Below the pieces are notes generated by a model. That model was not told where the DNA came from and ran no database searches. It saw only the letters and a program-made list of their open reading frames with translations. Positions 36,886-44,505 of a stretch of DNA of 64,000 nucleotides are shown one piece after another. Both the position numbers and the translations under genes were made by a program. Position 1 is the stretch's first letter; each line of letters opens with the position of its first letter. This stretch comes from Pontibacter aydingkolensis (GTDB lineage Bacteria > Bacteroidota > Bacteroidia > Cytophagales > Hymenobacteraceae): NCBI RefSeq assembly GCF_019443125.1, contig NZ_JAHYXK010000009.1, positions 1 to 64,000 on the forward strand, in the 5' to 3' direction.

Positions 36886-37569
36886 TTAAGACGGGTTCTC
36901 CCCCCGGAAGGCGTCCTTTATCTTCTCACCTGCCTGCTTAAGCATGGCGGCGCCGATCTTTGACTCGTCCGTGAACCTGGTATCTTCCGTGGGAGGTGTG
37001 AACTGCAGGGCTTCGGCATAGGGGGGCGGGCGGTTGAGCATGAAGTCCGCCGTCACCTCGGCGTATTTCTCGCGTGCCTGCTCTGCTGTGTATCTCCCTT
37101 GGATGATGTCATGCATCAGGTTAAGCGAGAGGATGTTGGCGTTTTCCATGTCGCAGCGCGCAGATGCCTCGCCCCGCGTCCTGTCCACGTAGAGGCTCCC
37201 GTCGTAGCGCCCCAGCTCGGTGAGCCTGTCCACTGGCACCTTGTAGCTGATCACGTTCTCGATTACGTCCGTGTGTGGCTGGGGGAAATCGTGCGGGATC
37301 TCGTGGCGGTGCACGATGGTGCGCTTCCACGGGCCGTTGTTAAACCAGACCAGGTGGCTGGGCGTGGCCTCGTTGGGCGGGCCGTACTTCTCGGTTGTCT
37401 GCCGGGCTGACTTGGCTGCCATCTCAGGCCATTCTCCGATAATGCCTTCCACCTGTGCTATATCCACTAGTGTGGTCGTGGGCTTCTCGATTGCGGACGG
37501 TTCCGCACCCGTTTTCATCCTGCTGGCCATCGTAGTGGCGGTTGTGCTGAGTTTCTCGCTTTGTTTCAT
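36886..37569 (-). CDS. Conserved hypothetical protein, 227 aa
   Basis: Well-formed gene without a known function. A basic and Thr-rich N-terminus (about residues 1-45) is followed by an acidic soluble domain with KYGPPNEATPSHLVWFNNGP, WKRTIVHRHEIPHDFPQPHT and DVIENVISYKVPVD. I recall similar NNGPWKR/PHDFPxPHTD proteins as uncharacterised conserved sequences in several phyla, but cannot name the family. No signal peptide or membrane segment. It is transcribed away from the riboswitch locus next to it. Confidence 0.85.
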   Translation of the reverse strand: MKQSEKLSTTATTMASRMKTGAEPSAIEKPTTTLVDIAQVEGIIGEWPEMAAKSARQTTEKYGPPNEATPSHLVWFNNGPWKRTIVHRHEIPHDFPQPHTDVIENVISYKVPVDRLTELGRYDGSLYVDRTRGEASARCDMENANILSLNLMHDIIQGRYTAEQAREKYAEVTADFMLNRPPPYAEALQFTPPTEDTRFTDESKIGAAMLKQAGEKIKDAFRGENPS

Positions 37570-37900
37570 AGCTGCTTTGTGTTGTTTGTACTTTTTACGG
37601 ATTTGACATGTATCTGGGCGTCATGAATTTCGGAACCCGAATATCCTCACCACTGAACTTAGGGAGGCTCTTCCCTTGGGTTATACGCCTTTGGCATTGG
37701 ATCTCCATGTGTCTTTGCGTAAACAGGGGAAGCCAAACCATGGTTTTTTAATAGCAAAAGAAATAATAATGGTTTTCATATCGGAGCATATACCTACAAC
37801 CGCTGCAGGATAAGCTGGTAGTTCTCGAAGTTCCTGAATCCATGTTTAAGCTCCAAATACGACCCAATTTATGTTTAAGTGATGTAAACTTTAAAATAAA
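37570..37900. other. Divergent intergenic region
   Basis: Spacer between the conserved hypothetical gene and the promoter of the poly-Cys locus; nothing else recognised. Confidence 0.5.
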
Positions 37901-37933
37901 TTTGCTTTTAAAGCTTAACATGCTTTACCTTTG
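37901..37933 (+). promoter_or_regulatory. Bacteroidota-type promoter of the poly-Cys locus
   Basis: TTTG at 37901-37904, 21-nt spacer, TACCTTTG at 37926-37933. This matches the -33 TTTG / -7 TAnnTTTG consensus exactly. Predicted start of transcription is about 37940, just ahead of the riboswitch. Confidence 0.75.
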
Positions 37934-37968
37934 CAAGCGTAAAGTCAAAATACCTACACCGTATTTGA

Positions 37969-38068
37969 TTTATAAAGAAGAAGGGAGAGAACAGGCTCTG
38001 TGAACTTCTAGCAACCAGTTAACCAGACCAGGTGCTAATTCCTGCCTAAATTATTTAGGGGATATAAA
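37969..38068 (+). promoter_or_regulatory. SAM-I (S-box) type riboswitch
   Basis: Conserved S-box segments in the right order: GGGAGAGAACAGGCTCTGTG (P2 region), AGCAACC (38010-38016) and GGTGCTAATTCC (38031-38042), the most diagnostic motif. Possible helices: TTTATA (37969-37974) with TATAAA (38063-38068) for P1, and AGAAG (37976-37980) with CTTCT (38005-38009) for P2. It ends 9 nt before the poly-Cys ORF. No terminator is seen between the aptamer and the ORF, so control of translation or of a downstream structure is more likely than simple attenuation. SAM-I normally guards methionine/cysteine genes. Confidence 0.75.
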
Positions 38069-38077
38069 TTGTTAAAA

Positions 38078-38194
38078 ATGAAAATCTCAACAAGCAACCG
38101 TACTGGTATTTCAATCAACCGAAACACTTCTACTTCTTTCGGTGCCACTTCATCTATTGCTTCAGTTACCTGTTGTTGTTGCTGTTGTTGCTAA
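38078..38194 (+). CDS. 38-aa peptide ending in seven consecutive Cys
   Basis: An ATG 9 nt after the riboswitch starts a 38-codon ORF: a basic Ser/Thr/Asn-rich first part (MKISTSNRTGISINRNTSTS), then FGATSSIASVT, then CCCCCCC as the last seven residues before TAA. The Cys codons alternate TGT and TGC, so it is not a simple triplet-slip tract. Two roles fit. First, a leader peptide whose stalling senses Cys-tRNA supply, as polycysteine short ORFs do in mycobacteria. Second, a ribosomal natural-product or metal-binding peptide, with the ATP-grasp and flavin enzymes downstream as modifiers. Position right behind a SAM switch favours a regulatory role; neither is proven. Confidence 0.75.
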   Translation: MKISTSNRTGISINRNTSTSFGATSSIASVTCCCCCCC

Positions 38195-38436
38195 CACAGC
38201 TGCTTCGGGTTCTTAATCTTACTTTTAGTTAAGCCATAACAACTCCCGTACGCGGCCTACAGGGATCATTGTACCTATTTGTTATTGAAGCAAATCAGGC
38301 TAAACCATGCTGTGCCATCTTGTTTCAGTTCCTGAATCTGGTGCTTATTCCTGTCTCCTAAGCATGTTGTCGCTCTGCCGGCGCAGGGGCATTGTATCTA
38401 TACCTTTTCATTCACACTATTTCAATTCAGAACATT
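38195..38436 (+). other. Leader region between the poly-Cys ORF and the ATP-grasp gene
   Basis: 242 nt, open to structure: CTTAA/TTAAG arms around 38213-38234 and a GC-rich CTGCCGGCGCAG near 38372. No hairpin with a U-tract is evident. If the ORF is an attenuator, the switch must lie here. Confidence 0.4.
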
Positions 38437-39423
38437 ATGTCAACTTATTCATCAGAAAAACCTTTTGCTATATTTCACGAACACCAGGAGTGGTTCCGCC
38501 CGCTGTTTAACGAACTGGATGTGCGCGGCATCGCCTATGAGCGGCTGAATGCGGCAGAGCATACTTATGACCCGGCGCAGAAAGAGCTGCCGTACAGCCT
38601 ATTCTTTAATCGCATGAGCCCATCGGCTTACCTGCGTAACAACGAGCAGGGCATTTTTTATACGTTAAACCTGCTGGTGCACCTGGAAGCGAAAGGCGTA
38701 ACTGTGATCAACGGCTACAAAGCTTTCCAGTACGAAACATCAAAAGCCCTGCAGATTACCCTGTTGGATCGCTTGGGGCTAGCTTACCCGAAAGCACGTG
38801 TTATCAACCATCCTTCCCAGGCGGTGAAAGCAGCGAATGGCCTCCGCTACCCGGTGGTGGTAAAAGCGAATATTGGCGGCAGCGGAGCCGGTATAGTTCG
38901 TTATGACTCACCAGAGGAGCTGGCGTTGGCTGTAACCGCTGGCCAGATAGAGCTTGGCATAGACCACACAGCACTTGTGCAGGAGTTTATACCTGCGCGC
39001 GGTGGCCACATCAACCGGGTAGAGACATTGGGTGGCAAGTACCTGTATGCTATCAAGGTTTATACTTCAGGTGAGAGCTTTAACTTATGCCCTGCCGACA
39101 TCTGCCAGACCACCAACGGAAAAGAACTGGTAAGGAATGCCTGCGCTATTGATGCGCCTAAAAACGGGATGAGGGTAGAAGCCTTTACGCCGGAGCAGGA
39201 AGTGGTTGAAGCCATTGAGCGCATTGTGCAGGAAGCAGGGATTGATGTAGGTGGCATAGAGTACATTATCGACGACCGCGACGGCCAGATCTACTACTAC
39301 GATGTGAATGCCCTTTCAAATTTTGTGGCGGACGCTGTAAATGTAATTGGATTTAACCCACACGCCAGGCTTGTTGATTTCCTGGAGAAAAAGGTTCAGC
39401 TTAAAAGAGAGGAGGTTAAATAA
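38437..39423 (+). CDS. RimK-like ATP-grasp ligase
   Basis: 328 aa. Start at ATG 38437, not the in-frame codon 15 residues upstream, which lies in low-quality sequence. ATP-grasp core: RYPVVVKANIGGSGAGIVRY (ATP Lys and Gly-rich loop, about residues 150-165), LVQEFIPARGGHINRVE (adenine hinge), GGIEYIID and YYYDVNALSNF (Mg2+ ligands). Such enzymes join a carboxylate to an amine or thiol through an acyl phosphate; RimK relatives ligate amino acids to peptides or tailor ribosomal peptides. It overlaps the next gene by 1 nt (TAATG), so both are translated together. Substrate unknown. Confidence 0.9.
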   Translation: MSTYSSEKPFAIFHEHQEWFRPLFNELDVRGIAYERLNAAEHTYDPAQKELPYSLFFNRMSPSAYLRNNEQGIFYTLNLLVHLEAKGVTVINGYKAFQYETSKALQITLLDRLGLAYPKARVINHPSQAVKAANGLRYPVVVKANIGGSGAGIVRYDSPEELALAVTAGQIELGIDHTALVQEFIPARGGHINRVETLGGKYLYAIKVYTSGESFNLCPADICQTTNGKELVRNACAIDAPKNGMRVEAFTPEQEVVEAIERIVQEAGIDVGGIEYIIDDRDGQIYYYDVNALSNFVADAVNVIGFNPHARLVDFLEKKVQLKREEVK

Positions 39424-40442
39424 TGGAATTCGGATATTGGTTACCTGTTTTTGGAGGCTGGCTTCGTAACATTGAAGACGAGAGCATGGCTGCAAATTGG
39501 GAGTATGTGAAGAAACTGGCTCAACGCAGCGAGGGCTGGGGCTATAGCCTATCGCTGATCGCAGAACTGTTCCTTAATGACATCAAGGGGGAAGAGTCGC
39601 CTTCTATGGAAGCTTGGTCTACGGCGGCGGCGCTGGCAGCTGTAACGGAGCGACTGGAGATAATGGTAGCGGTGCGCCCTACCTTCCACAACCCGGCTAT
39701 ACTGGCCAAGCAGGCATCTAACATCGCCCAGATCAGCGGCGACAGATTATCACTCAACGTGGTGTCGTCGTGATGGAAAGATGAAGCCACCAAGTATGGC
39801 CTGCACTTTGAAGAGCACGACGACCGCTACGCCCGCACCAAAGAATGGCTGGATGTAGTAACAAACGTGTGGGAGCAGGATCATTTTACTTACGACGGCA
39901 AATACTACCAGGTACAGGACAATGTGCTGCAACCAAAGCCAAAGAAAAAGCCATTCCTGTATGCTGGTGGCGAATCAGAAGCTGCCAAAACACTTATCAG
40001 CAGGCAGTGTGACGGCTACGTGATGCACGGCGACTCGCCGGAGTTGATCGTTAAGCGCATTGATGACATGAAGCGCCGTCGCGAAGCAAACGGGTTGCCA
40101 CCTATGAAATTCGGCGTTGCCGCCTACAGCATCGTGCGCGACTCGGAACAGGAAGTTAAAAAGGAGCTGGAGCGCATCACAAACGTGAAGGAGGCAGCCG
40201 CCGGCTTTAAAAACATGCAACAATGGGTGACTGGTACACAGTTAGAGCGCCAGCTTACCCTGCAGGATTATTCTGTCTCGAACCGTGGACTCCGCTCTGG
40301 TTTGTTAGGTACACCTGCGCAGGTACAGGATCGAATAGCAGAATTTGAAGCCGTTGGCGTTGACTTTTTCCTGCTGCAATGCAGCCCGCAATTAGAAGAA
40401 ATGGAACGCTTCTCCGAAGCGATCATACAAGTAACTACCTGA
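39423..40442 (+). pseudogene. Luciferase-like flavin monooxygenase with in-frame UGA
   Basis: Frame 39423-39770 and frame 39774-40442 join in phase across TGA at 39771-39773 (codon 117 of 339). Together they form a complete LLM-class FMN-dependent monooxygenase, closest in style to alkanesulfonate/dimethylsulfone monooxygenases (SsuD/SfnG): FGYWLPVFGGWLR, FHNPAILAKQASNIAQISGD, RLSLNVVSS-stop-WKDEA, HDDRYARTKEWLDVV, QPKPKKKPFLYAGGESEAA. The stop stands where relatives have Trp (WW), so TGG to TGA is the simple reading. Selenocysteine is unlikely, as no SECIS-like element is visible. Probably inactive unless read through. Reduced flavin would come from a reductase elsewhere. Confidence 0.9.
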
Positions 40443-40542
40443 TGCCTTTTTAGCTTTAAGTATGACAGTAAGAACCTGCTTATATCCTGCTCCTGGTACC
40501 TTATACTTTTAGGCTATATTTAATTACTAATCTGATCTGCCT

Positions 40543-40568
40543 TCCCTGCCGCACCTTAACGGCAGGGA
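40543..40568 (+). terminator. Hairpin after the flavin monooxygenase
   Basis: 9-bp stem TCCCTGCCG/CGGCAGGGA with an 8-nt loop, 100 bp after the stop and followed by AT-rich sequence without a clean U run. Confidence 0.5.
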
Positions 40569-40695
40569 TAAATTAATATCTATCAAGCTGCTATAAAAGC
40601 AGTAAAGACTGAAGATAAATAGTTACTCTTGTAAATCCTTTTTCTTCTGCTTTACCTTACTTTCTTTTGCAGCTAATTAACGATATCATAACAGT

Positions 40696-42132
40696 ATGGA
40701 AAATATATTAGATAAAGCATACGCAACTGAAGATTTCCGCAGGCAGGGGCACGCCTTGATTGATTTGATGGCAGACTATCTGGCGCAGGCCACTTCTGAT
40801 AGTAAAGAGGTTCAGGCTATCCCGTGGCAGAGCCCCGAGAAGCAACTGGATTACTGGCAGAAGGACTTTAGCAAGGTCGACACAATTGATCCGCTTGATC
40901 TGTTCAGGGACGTGATTGACCGATCTATACAGGTACACCGCAAGCGTTACCTGGGCCACCAGACAACACCCACATTACCTGTTACTGTGCTCTCTGCTGC
41001 TGTTACAGCTCTTTTAAACCAAGGTATGGGCGTATACGAAATGGGAATGGTAGGTAACACCTTCGAGAAGTTGCTCACGGAACACCTGGCGCAAAAGCTG
41101 GGTTTTAGCGGGGAAGCATCCGGTTTTATTACCTCAGGGGGATCGTTGGGTAACCTTACAGCCTTATTAGCAGCAAGAGCGGCATGTACAGGAATTTGGC
41201 ACAACGGCTATGTAAATGAGCAAAAACTGGCAGTTCTGGTTTCTGAAGAAGCTCATTATTGTATAGACAGGTCTGCTCGAATCATGGGGTTTGGCGCAGC
41301 TGGTATTATAAAGGTTCCTGTAAACGATAAGTTCCAGATGCGCACAGAGCTGCTGGAATCTTATTACCAGCAAGCTATCACAGATGGAAAGCAGGTGATC
41401 AGTGTGATTGGTTGCGCAGGTTCTACCTCCACGGGCTCTTATGATGACCTGGAAGCTATTGCAGCTTTCAGTCAGAAGTATAATATTTGGTTTCACGTAG
41501 ATGGCGCACATGGGGCACCGGCTGCCTTTTCACCTAAATATCAGCACTTGGTTAAAGGCATTGAAAAGGCTAATTCGGTAGTGGTGGATTATCATAAAAT
41601 GATGATGACGCCATCGCTTTCAACTGCCGTGCTTTTCAAGAATGGGAGCGACGCCTATAGATCCTTTTCTCAACGAGCGCAATACCTATGGACAGATCAG
41701 GATACAGAAGAGTGGTACAACGGGGGTAAGCGCACGTTTGAATGTACAAAGGCCATGTCAGCCCTAAATGTTTACACCATATTCAGAACTTATGGGGATG
41801 ATGTCTTTCGAGAGAATATAGAGCGCTTGTATGGGTTGGCTGAAAAGTTTGCTGAACTGATTAAGTCGAAGAAAAACTTCGAGCTGGCGTATGAACCACA
41901 GTGCAATATTGTTTGCTTTCGTTTAAGAACAGCAAGCGATGTTAGTAAACTGAATCTGGCTATCCGCAATCAGTTATTGGAAGATGGCAGGTTCTATATT
42001 GTTCAGACTGTCTTAAATGGTGACCTCTACCTGCGTGTCTCACTTATGAACCCCCTTTCTACTGAAGAAGAACTTATAGAACTACTACAGGCAGTAGAAG
42101 AAAAGGCTGTAATTTTAACATCAAAAGTATAG
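40696..42132 (+). CDS. PLP-dependent amino-acid decarboxylase (group II)
   Basis: 478 aa. Group II pyridoxal-phosphate decarboxylase fold: FITSGGSLGNLTALLAAR (phosphate binding), FHVDGAHGAPAAFS (Asp that holds the pyridine ring) and VVVDYHKMMMTP with the Lys that binds PLP (about residue 304). Family members remove CO2 from aromatic amino acids, 2,4-diaminobutyrate, glutamate or cysteine sulfinate; the substrate cannot be read from sequence. First gene of a same-strand run to 46584 with gaps of 9-90 nt, probably one operon. Its product, an amine, fits the amine oxidase at the end of that run. Confidence 0.9.
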   Translation: MENILDKAYATEDFRRQGHALIDLMADYLAQATSDSKEVQAIPWQSPEKQLDYWQKDFSKVDTIDPLDLFRDVIDRSIQVHRKRYLGHQTTPTLPVTVLSAAVTALLNQGMGVYEMGMVGNTFEKLLTEHLAQKLGFSGEASGFITSGGSLGNLTALLAARAACTGIWHNGYVNEQKLAVLVSEEAHYCIDRSARIMGFGAAGIIKVPVNDKFQMRTELLESYYQQAITDGKQVISVIGCAGSTSTGSYDDLEAIAAFSQKYNIWFHVDGAHGAPAAFSPKYQHLVKGIEKANSVVVDYHKMMMTPSLSTAVLFKNGSDAYRSFSQRAQYLWTDQDTEEWYNGGKRTFECTKAMSALNVYTIFRTYGDDVFRENIERLYGLAEKFAELIKSKKNFELAYEPQCNIVCFRLRTASDVSKLNLAIRNQLLEDGRFYIVQTVLNGDLYLRVSLMNPLSTEEELIELLQAVEEKAVILTSKV

Positions 42133-42204
42133 AATAGTAGTGTATGTAATAGGGTAACAGAACTGTTAACAGCTAAATTTTATTTAATTCAAGATATACT
42201 TTCA

Positions 42205-42780
42205 ATGTTTAAAAAAGAACAGACTATCGTTGTTGCTTCAAAAAATCCGGTTAAGATTGAGGCCGCTCTCCTCGGATTTCAGAAGATGTTCCCAGAACAG
42301 ACTTTTCAAACACTTACTATTTCTGTTCCTTCTGATGTGCAGGATCAGCCTATGTCTGATGATGAGACTCTCAAAGGTGCTGTAAACAGGGTAAATAATG
42401 CCTTTGAAAAGCATACTGAAGCTGACTTCTGGATTGGAATTGAAGGGGGAGTAGAAATGCACGATGGGGAGTTAACGGCCTTTGCCTGGGTAGTGATACG
42501 ATCGGACAGTGGCTTGGGAAAAGCCAGGTCTGGTACGTTCTTTTTACCGGGTGCCGTAGCGGAACTGGTAGCACAGGGCATGGAGCTGGGTGAGGCGGAT
42601 GATATTGTTTTCAACAAGTCTAACTCAAAGCAGCAGTCCGGAGCTATTGGTCTTCTGACAGATAATGTAGTGGATAGGATGCAACTGTACCAGCAGGCAG
42701 TCGTGCTGGCACTGGTAAGCTTTAAAAATGAAGCCTTGTACCGGCAGCAGTTGCAGAAAGTTAATTTTAAGATAGTTTAG
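42205..42780 (+). CDS. Inosine/xanthosine triphosphatase (YjjX/DUF84 family)
   Basis: 191 aa. Nucleotide-binding N-terminus IVVASKNPVKIEAALLGF, then FWIGIEGGVEMHDGELTAFA and ARSGTFFLPGAVAEL, all standard for the DUF84/YjjX family that hydrolyses ITP and XTP to keep deaminated bases out of RNA and DNA. It lies 72 nt after the decarboxylase and 9 nt before the RidA-like gene. Why a nucleotide cleaner sits in an amino-acid cluster is unclear. Confidence 0.88.
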   Translation: MFKKEQTIVVASKNPVKIEAALLGFQKMFPEQTFQTLTISVPSDVQDQPMSDDETLKGAVNRVNNAFEKHTEADFWIGIEGGVEMHDGELTAFAWVVIRSDSGLGKARSGTFFLPGAVAELVAQGMELGEADDIVFNKSNSKQQSGAIGLLTDNVVDRMQLYQQAVVLALVSFKNEALYRQQLQKVNFKIV

Positions 42781-42789
42781 CACTTACAA

Positions 42790-43257
42790 ATGATAAGTCC
42801 GGAAGAACGCCTGCAGCAACTTGGCATACTACTCCCAGAGCCTGTAAAGCCCGTAGCTAATTATGTCACCTATATTCAGACAGGTAACTTGCTTTTCCTC
42901 TCAGGACACGGCTATTGCGGAGCTCCTACAGCCGTCGACATAGGAAAGCTGGGAAGAGACCTGACGGTCGAGCAGGGCTATCTGGCCGCCCGTAACTCAG
43001 GAATTTGTATTCTAGCCACTATCAAGCATGCCCTTGGGGATCTTGGCAGCGTGAAAAGAATTGTTAGGGTGCTTGGTATGGTGAACGCCACCGACGACTT
43101 TGCGGATCACCCGAAAGTAATCAACGGCTTTTCTGACCTGATGGTGGATGTCTTTGGCGAAAAGGGGAGACATGTGCGGTCAGCTGTCGGAATGGGTTCT
43201 CTTCCTGGCGGCATAGCCGTGGAAATAGAGGTAACCCTTGAAGTGGCAACAGAATAG
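42790..43257 (+). CDS. RidA/YjgF-family protein (enamine/imine deaminase-like)
   Basis: 155 aa, slightly long for RidA (about 130). Seen: TGNLLFLSGHGYCG, NSGICILATIKHALGDLGSV, VRVLGMVNATDDFADHPKVI, and VRSAVGMGSLPGGIAVEIEV, where the Arg of VRSAVG is the residue used by RidA proteins to bind 2-imino acids. RidA clears reactive enamines made by PLP-dependent beta/gamma-eliminating enzymes, and such an enzyme is the next gene, 33 nt away. It may also be a pathway enzyme. Confidence 0.9.
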   Translation: MISPEERLQQLGILLPEPVKPVANYVTYIQTGNLLFLSGHGYCGAPTAVDIGKLGRDLTVEQGYLAARNSGICILATIKHALGDLGSVKRIVRVLGMVNATDDFADHPKVINGFSDLMVDVFGEKGRHVRSAVGMGSLPGGIAVEIEVTLEVATE

Positions 43258-43290
43258 ATCGGCACAAACCGGTGAATTAAACTAAAAATT

Positions 43291-44415
43291 ATGTACAATA
43301 AGAGAACAGGATGTGTCCAAAATCAGCAGCAGCGGCAGGGAGTGAACACCCCCATATTTACATCAACAGCTAACAGGTACATTGGCAATGATGAAATAGT
43401 ATATCCAAGGAATTTTAACACAGAGAACCAGAAGGCTATAGTTGAAAAACTCTGCTTGCTGGAACGTGGAGAAGCCGGCATGATCTTGAGTTCAGGCACT
43501 GCGGCCATATCGACGGTGCTTTTTTCTTTGCTCAAAGCAGGAGACCATGCCTTGCTGTCCAGAGAAATTTACGGTGGCACCTTGAAACTGGTAAAAGAAG
43601 AGTTTACTAAATTCAACATAGCATTTGATCTTGTACCCAACGCTGAGATAGGGAACATAAAGTCTCTGATAAGAGAGAATACAAAAGTTATTTATACTGA
43701 AACGCCCTCTAATCCGCTGCTTTCAGTTGTTGACTTACAGGCTATTGCCAACATTGCCAGGGAGCACCAGATCTTAACTGTGGTTGACAACACGTTTGCT
43801 ACACCAATCATCCAGAACCCGATTGCGCTGGGCATCGATATTGTAGTTCACAGCGGAACGAAATACCTGGGAGGACACCATGATCTATGCTTTGGGGCAG
43901 TGGTTACCACCCAAAAGCTAAAAGATATTATTTACCAGAGCGCGTTGAACTTTGGTGGCAGCCTGAACGGGCTGGACTGCTACCTGATCGAACGGAGCCT
44001 GAAGACTTTGGCACTCAGGGTTGAGAAACAAAACGATAACGCGATGCGAGTAGCCAAAGCGCTACAGGAAAACGCTGGAATATCAAACGTTTATTACCCC
44101 GGCCTGGTGAATCATCCGAACCACGCTATTGCAGCCAGGCAAATGGAAGGCGGCTTCGGAGGGATGCTCTCCTTTGAGTTGAAGGATATAGGTAAGACAG
44201 ATGAATTTTTAGACAGGCTGCAGCTGATCATTCCTGCTTTAAGCTTGGGCGGGGTGGAGACCACGATCTGTCAGCCTTCTAACTCTTCTCATGCAAGTTT
44301 AACAGAAGCAGAGCGCTTAGGACAGGGTATCACGGATGCCTTGCTGCGGCTCTCAGTCGGGATAGAAGATGCGGATGATTTGATCAGAGACATAGAGAAA
44401 GCCCTAACAGCTTAG
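43291..44415 (+). CDS. Cys/Met metabolism PLP enzyme (cystathionine gamma-lyase/methionine gamma-lyase family)
   Basis: 374 aa. PLP fold type I: SSGTAAISTVLFSLLKAGDH, the substrate loop YGGT, YTETPSNPLLSVVDL, VVDNTFATPIIQNP, and SGTKYLGGHHDLCFG carrying the PLP Lys (about residue 196), then SLGGVETTICQPS and RLSVGIEDADDLI. The family cleaves or exchanges the gamma-carbon substituent of sulfur amino acids; the reaction (gamma-lyase, gamma-synthase or beta-lyase) is not decided. It lies 33 nt after the RidA gene, a natural partner for its enamine product. Confidence 0.9.
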   Translation: MYNKRTGCVQNQQQRQGVNTPIFTSTANRYIGNDEIVYPRNFNTENQKAIVEKLCLLERGEAGMILSSGTAAISTVLFSLLKAGDHALLSREIYGGTLKLVKEEFTKFNIAFDLVPNAEIGNIKSLIRENTKVIYTETPSNPLLSVVDLQAIANIAREHQILTVVDNTFATPIIQNPIALGIDIVVHSGTKYLGGHHDLCFGAVVTTQKLKDIIYQSALNFGGSLNGLDCYLIERSLKTLALRVEKQNDNAMRVAKALQENAGISNVYYPGLVNHPNHAIAARQMEGGFGGMLSFELKDIGKTDEFLDRLQLIIPALSLGGVETTICQPSNSSHASLTEAERLGQGITDALLRLSVGIEDADDLIRDIEKALTA

Positions 44416-44505
44416 GCTTATGTTGTAAACAGTATCTTTTTCCTTTATGATTGGCGTAGGAGAAATGTGTCCTCCTTTGCCTTTTTAATATTAAATCAGT
44501 GTAGT

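Noticed and set aside
38162..38194. Cys run as a simple trinucleotide-slippage artefact
   Set aside because: The codons are mixed TGT and TGC, end exactly at a stop, and stand in a well-formed ORF behind a riboswitch.
38307..38510. Cys-containing frame overlapping the ATP-grasp start
   Set aside because: Out of frame with the well-supported ligase and only a shadow of its start region.
39771..39773. Selenocysteine at the UGA of the monooxygenase
   Set aside because: No SECIS-like hairpin just downstream and the surrounding motif calls for Trp.
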